32,545 bases of DNA from Coemansia sp. RSA 1804 (Eukaryota > Kickxellomycota > Kickxellomycetes > Kickxellales > Kickxellaceae). The position numbers and the translations under genes are program-made. Of the stretch, positions 28,625 to 32,545 are shown piece after piece. The stretch spans positions 1-32,545 of the forward strand of contig JANBTH010000129.1 of NCBI GenBank assembly GCA_027578815.1, in the 5' to 3' direction. Below the pieces are notes generated by a model that was not told the DNA's origin, searched no databases, and was given only the letters and a program-made list of their open reading frames with translations. Each line of letters begins with the position of its first letter. The stretch's first letter is position 1.

Positions 28625-29020
28625 TGGTGGTGTATATGCCTCCCAAAAAGGCTTTGCCGTATCATTTGTGGAATGGATTACATAAAAGAATTGCCATATC
28701 GAACAGTCATAATGGCTTGGATTTATCGATAGAACAAAGAGAAATAGGCATTTGATAACTGGGCTTTTTTTACTCTTGCTAGTCAATTCAATGTGCTTGA
28801 ACAATACAGCAGTTTACGTATTTGGGTACAATTAGTATGGTATATCTAGACATGTCAGCATTGAAAGCAAGAAAGCACTTTGGGGTTTTCAGATGTTTCT
28901 ATAGTTTACCTTTTTATCTCATCTTTATCTTGACTTGACCTATAATATCTATAATATCTATAATATTAGATAAACAAAAGAGCAAATATCGCAACTGACT
29001 GCAAAGTAAACACACAAGAA
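28625..29020. other. Intergenic region between the secreted-protein genes
   Basis: About 400 AT-rich bases with 3'-UTR-like sequence and a TATA-rich 9-bp tandem repeat (listed separately) just before the second gene. Confidence 0.5.
28941..28967 (+). repeat. Three copies of TATAATATC (last one varied)
   Basis: A 9-bp AT-rich unit in three tandem copies about 54 bases upstream of the start codon of the second secreted-protein gene. It may act as a TATA-like core promoter. Confidence 0.6.
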
Positions 29021-29473
29021 ATGAAAATATCTAGGTTTGCTGTGCTTCTTGTATCTGCTGTCACCCTTCGCAACGTCCAGGGCAGACCAGTATACAAAGA
29101 GATAGCGCATTCAATTGGATATGATGTGCAGCAAGCAACAGCCGTAGGTGCAGCGGTTAGCGATGGAGTAGGATGGCTGGTCGGTGTATTGAATGCGTTG
29201 GACCAGTTCAAGCCAGTGCTGTATCCGCCAATCGTGGCAATAATCAACACGGCAGAAACATTTGGCGGGCTGATCAGCTCGCTGGCCGGCTATGCGGCTA
29301 AACTGGCGGTAGAGTACTTTTACACCGGCAGTCTTCTTAACGATACCCCGTACATTGGAGAGCTAATCAGAGCCGCCGATTCAATGATCAAGCCCGAGTA
29401 TGCAAGCCTATTCGGGTCTACAAATACGTTTGATGCCATAGCCAGAGTCACTGCTACACCTTCGCTGATCTAG
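29021..29473 (+). CDS. Small secreted protein 2 (150 aa)
   Basis: Signal peptide MKISRFAVLLVSAVTLRNVQ with likely cleavage near Gly21. The mature part starts RPVYKEIAHSIGYDVQQATA and includes Gly/Ala-rich hydrophobic helices (AVSDGVGWLVGVLNAL and TFGGLISSLAGYAAKLA). No cysteines and no recognised family. The arrangement (signal peptide, IG-D motif, FGP/FKP-L, GG-x-I-x-x-x-AG) loosely parallels the upstream secreted protein, suggesting ancient tandem duplication, but identity is too low to prove it by eye. Confidence 0.65.
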   Translation: MKISRFAVLLVSAVTLRNVQGRPVYKEIAHSIGYDVQQATAVGAAVSDGVGWLVGVLNALDQFKPVLYPPIVAIINTAETFGGLISSLAGYAAKLAVEYFYTGSLLNDTPYIGELIRAADSMIKPEYASLFGSTNTFDAIARVTATPSLI

Positions 29474-29581
29474 CTAAATGAATAACAAAGACCTCACAAG
29501 CTACTTTCCACATTCAGATCACCGCCATGGCTTTTTAGTTTTGATAAAACAAAAGTAAAAACAAAAAAAGTAGAAATAAAA

Positions 29582-29884
29582 CTAGAGCTTCTTTTTCTTT
29601 GGAGAGCGTGGTTTAGAAGAGGATTTAGCGTTTGATGCTGGCATTGCTCCCGAGGTAGTCGCCTCTCTGATAAACCAATTGATCGCGATAAACAGTAATG
29701 TGGAAAGAACAGTAAGGGCACACACATGGATGTTGAAGCTTGTTGCAAAAAGCAGGTAGATGAGAATAAAGAAGAGGCCAAAGAAGGCGCAATTCATAGC
29801 AACTATCACACCACGGTTGACGCCAGGCTGGAATATCGAGTCAATGACATCGCCAAGCACGCTGTTGCTTTTAGTTGCAGCCAT
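29582..29884 (-). CDS. PKR1: V-ATPase assembly factor PKR1
   Basis: A 100-residue minus-strand protein from the ATG at 29884. It matches Pkr1: an N-terminal DVIDSIFQPG motif (the FxPG signature), a first membrane helix (about 26-47, ending in YLLFATSFNIHVCAL), a second helix (about 52-72, LLFIAINWFIRE), and a Lys/Ser-rich C-terminus (SPKKKKL) that could act as an ER retention-type tail. Pkr1 resides in the ER and assists assembly of the V-ATPase Vo sector. Length fits the family. An upstream minus-strand intron-like segment (29977-30062) may belong to its 5' UTR or another gene. Confidence 0.9.
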   Translation of the reverse strand: MAATKSNSVLGDVIDSIFQPGVNRGVIVAMNCAFFGLFFILIYLLFATSFNIHVCALTVLSTLLFIAINWFIREATTSGAMPASNAKSSSKPRSPKKKKL

Positions 29885-29976
29885 TCTGTTTTCTCTCTCC
29901 TCTCCTTTGTGTTTGATGTATGACTGGTCTGAGACTTTGAAAAAGAGCGCCGCCAGAATCGAGAGCCAGCTATAGC

Positions 29977-30062
29977 CTGGTTAATCGCAAGAAGAAGAAA
30001 ACAAGGGATAAAAGCACAGAATTAGCTTGGCCAAAGTGGGAGGCAGAAGCGCCACGACATAC
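29977..30062 (-). other. Candidate intron upstream of PKR1 (GTATGT..CAG)
   Basis: On the minus strand, a GTATGT donor at 30062 and an AACCAG acceptor ending at 29977 bound an 86-nt segment. Removing it joins two open stretches in frame (ending VCDLFG and beginning YSWLSILAALFF), and the joined frame stops in a TAA inside the first codons of PKR1. It may be a spliced 5' UTR of PKR1, the last intron of an upstream gene, or a coincidence. Confidence 0.3.
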
Positions 30063-31558
30063 CGAAAAGATCACACACAGACTCTTGGATAATCTCCTGG
30101 CCGCTGATTATGGTCAGAGTCTGGCGACACGGCTATGGAACAAAGCGTAGAAGACAAAGCTGCCAAAAAACACTAGCAATGACAATAACGACAATAACAG
30201 CAGAGGCAGTGTTGTTATCTCGACAGTTGAGAAAACAAAAAGTTGAACAAAAACAAGCAAATGCTGAGTTTGACGTTAATTTTTTCCATTGAAAAACTAC
30301 GCATTGATTTTTTCAAGCTTTGGGAGGCACTGGGACCGCATTGGCACAGTGAAGAGAAAGTTGCAACAACCAAAAAAGATAGAGAAACACACTTCAGGAG
30401 AGCCGAAATACAGTTGTCAAAAAAACAAATCAAACCGAAACAAAAACAAAAACATTTAGACGAGTGGTATCAAAAATGGCTTTTTTTAGATGAGGAAAAA
30501 CAGGCGCTTGGACAATGTTCCCTCCACAACAGACTGTATTGCAAGTCACAGAAGGACGGCTCCCAATGTATTTTTAGAAGGTAGTCAACGGGCGTGTTTG
30601 TTCGGCACCCAAAAAGCACTCAGTGCGGAGATTGGGGGGGAGAAAGACGAGACAAGCACAACAAATGGGGAGAGAGCAGAGGCGTTTCCATGTTTTCTTC
30701 TTTTCTTCTTTTTCCTGGGCACTGGCTAGCAAATAAAGAAATGTTGTCAGAAAAGCTGTGACTTTGGACACAATCTTCCTTCTCTTACTTTCTTTTTACC
30801 GACTATACTTTCCTTCTTTTTTCTTTTTCTTCTTACCAGCAAGTATGTATTTCACAATGATGCACAATACACCGTGTTTCCAGGCGGAGGACTGTCGGTC
30901 GCAGAGTCCTTTATCTTTTCAGCACCAGCACTCGAGCTACAGCTGCTTAACGCTGACATAACAGCATAGAATCAAAGTGCGGATAGCGTGGAGAATGGCT
31001 GGTGCGCAGTACAGCGGCAAAAGGAGGCCAAGGAAGCGCTGTTCCGAGAGTCTGGGTCTGTCGACAAGCGTGTGTGATAGAACCAGTCTTTCCTTGCTTC
31101 TTCTTTCCTCTTTCCTTTCTCACGCGCCGACAGAAGCTCCGATGGGTTTCAGCTGCAATGGCAAAAGAGACACACGGTATCTGCGAACAGGCCTGCACGG
31201 ACACTGTTGTTGGTTGTTCCTGGGAAAGCGGTCGAAGCAAAAGCAAGAAGCGACATCCGTCCAGAGAGAGAGAAAGAAAAGCACAAGCAGAAGGGGGAGG
31301 CTCATTCTGTGCGAAGCCGGTTCTCACTCTGTTTTCTTTTGCGATTGTGATCCGCCTGTACCTGCCGTTTGCGTGTTTTTGTTATTCTGGAGGCGCTGTT
31401 GTCTGCTTGGTTGCCGCCGTAGTGTGCGATAAGAGAAAGAGTGGTTTTTTCTCTTGAGCGAAGCAGCCATGTCTACAGCGCCACAACAAGCCAGGAAAAC
31501 AGTATTTCTCAGTGCCAAACAGCAGGCGTATTCTCCTTTCCAACTGCTTTGCGTGCTC

Positions 31559-31566
31559 TATAAAAG
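31559..31566 (+). promoter_or_regulatory. TATA box (TATAAAAG) of the 31936 gene
   Basis: TATAAAAGCC with the same context as the site at 26050, followed by a T/C-rich stretch and an ATG about 370 bases downstream. It is probably the core promoter of the truncated gene at the window end. Confidence 0.45.
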
Positions 31567-31935
31567 CCTGAACCGTTGTTTCTTTTATTTCTGCTTGGTC
31601 TGCTCTGTTTTCTTTTGCTGTTGCTTGTTTTGACCCTTAACCGACTAACCATCCGTTTTGACCTTCTTCCTCCATCTTCTCATTCTGCTTTGAACAACTT
31701 GGCGGGCTCTGTTCATTTATAGACAACACTGTTTTATACGCTGGTAACGTAGTCGTTTGGACTAGGGATCTACGCAGCGTACAAGCGGGTAGATAGATAG
31801 ACAGCCCAGTAACCACACTGCTATTCCCTTCTCCTTTTTTGCTTTCTTTGACCAGCATCCACATACTGTGCGGGTGATCTGGATAACAGGGACGGAAAAC
31901 AAAAGAAAACGAGTGGGATTATAAGCAGCACAACA

Positions 31936-32545
31936 ATGGAAAGCCAGCGCTTGTCAGACGACCAGAACAGCACGCCGCCCACAGTCCAGTTTGCAAACAT
32001 GAGTATGATGGGCAAAGGGGCCATGTCGTTTTCGCCAAACAAGAATGCACCGACTGGAACACATCTGCATGCGCCAGGGATTGTAGGCGCCCTAGCGTCG
32101 CCCGAAAGCCCCGACAACGCAGAGTTTGGCACAGACGTCAACAGCGGATTTGACGACGAAGGATACAGCCACTACCGCCACATCAACCACACTCCTCAGC
32201 AACAGCTGCAACCTCAGCTACAACAACAGCAGCCAGGCATGCTTGCTGCGGCAGCGCCCTCGTTTCCAAGACACCACTCTGAAAACGGCGTTGCTATGGG
32301 GTTGCCTGCAGTGTACCAGCAGATGGCACCCCAGAACATGGCGAACACGCAGTCGCCACAGATAGCCAGCAGCACGTCAAGCGTTGACGATATCAGCTCA
32401 GGCAACAGCGACACGCTGCCGCCGCCACGTGCGCCCGGAGGCAACAACATGCTCCACCGGTACTCGTCGCAGCCACGGCTGAGTGCCGACGCAGGTGCCG
32501 AGTTCACAGCAATCCCACGGCCACGTCCCGGACGGTCGGGTCTGG
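31936..32545 (+). CDS. 5' part of a low-complexity hypothetical protein, truncated by window end
   Basis: The ATG at 31936 opens a frame without stops to the end of the window (203 codons visible). The sequence is Gln/Pro/Ser/Asn-rich, with MESQRLSDDQNSTPP at the start, a Gln-rich run (TPQQQLQPQLQQQQ) and Pro-rich PPPRAPGG. This looks like the disordered N-terminus of a regulatory protein such as a transcription or RNA-binding factor, but no domain is reached. GC-rich third positions and strong codon bias, plus the upstream TATA box, support it as real. Confidence 0.7.
   Translation, partial: MESQRLSDDQNSTPPTVQFANMSMMGKGAMSFSPNKNAPTGTHLHAPGIVGALASPESPDNAEFGTDVNSGFDDEGYSHYRHINHTPQQQLQPQLQQQQPGMLAAAAPSFPRHHSENGVAMGLPAVYQQMAPQNMANTQSPQIASSTSSVDDISSGNSDTLPPPRAPGGNNMLHRYSSQPRLSADAGAEFTAIPRPRPGRSGL

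Larger units (their letters stand above)
29885..31935. other. Long intergenic region with possible 5' leaders
   Basis: About 2 kb. Near PKR1 there is an intron-like minus-strand segment (29977-30062). From 30180 to 30760 the sequence is A-rich on the plus strand. From 31560 to 31935 it is a T/C-rich leader-like segment after a TATA box. Open frames at 30243-30584 and 31002-31457 lack protein-like features. No RNA gene recognised. Confidence 0.45.

Noticed and set aside
30243..30584. 113-aa Lys-rich ORF
   Set aside because: Its content follows from A-rich tracts; no domain or good start context.
31002..31457. Overlapping ORFs of about 150 aa on the plus strand
   Set aside because: Two different frames are open at once in low-complexity leader DNA, and neither shows protein-like conservation.

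Overview
The window is nuclear DNA from a fungus. It carries spliceosomal introns with GTATGT, GTGAGT or GTACTT donors and CAG or TAG acceptors. It also carries fungal genes: a DASH/Spc19-type protein, RRG7, NCE101-like, PKR1, COX16 and a Sel1-repeat protein of the chitin-synthase-regulator type. Few introns, many triplet repeats, long pyrimidine-rich leaders and an early-diverging flavour (for example Kickxellomycotina) are compatible with what I see, but the exact lineage is inference. There are no operons, phage or CRISPR arrays.

Layout. 1-7.4 kb: a spliced CCCH zinc-finger gene (284-3754), then a TTI2 homologue preceded by an overlapping short upstream ORF (4021-5507), convergent with a spliced TLDc/OXR1 gene on the minus strand (5605-7440). 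7.4-11.7 kb: an AT-rich gene desert with short coding relics, a 17-nt exact direct repeat pair, an inverted repeat pair of about 65 bp and a tRNA-like A/B-box motif; I read it as decayed mobile or repeat DNA. 11.7-18.6 kb: a compact housekeeping block of alternately oriented genes: COQ4, SRP14 (spliced, 7-codon first exon), RRG7, a long SPC19-like protein, SmD1, COX16 and a mitochondrial PPR protein. 18.6-19.1 kb: a TTTCTGCTG tandem repeat containing an assembly gap. 19.3-24.4 kb: a MATE transporter, an NCE101-like protein, an unknown membrane protein, a PSI-like cysteine-rich membrane protein with a histidine-rich tail, and the GPI transamidase catalytic subunit GPI8. 24.4-27.6 kb: a 2-kb promoter/leader region and a Sel1-repeat protein. 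27.6-32.5 kb: two small secreted proteins in tandem, PKR1 on the minus strand, a long non-coding stretch, and the 5' end of a low-complexity gene that runs off the window.

Functional themes. Mitochondrial genes are frequent (COQ4, RRG7, COX16, the PPR protein, and OXR1 in part). A second group belongs to the secretory or vacuolar system (SRP14, GPI8, PKR1, NCE101-like, MATE and the PSI-like protein, the last two with acidic dileucine motifs). Several neighbours are head-to-head within 0.3-0.5 kb and probably share promoters. The items most worth a second look are the SPC19-like protein with a long coiled-coil and winged-helix-like extension, the GPI8 lacking a C-terminal membrane anchor, the PSI/His-rich protein, the tandem small secreted genes, and the repeat relics in the gene desert. 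I did not find a clear-cut new multi-gene system.
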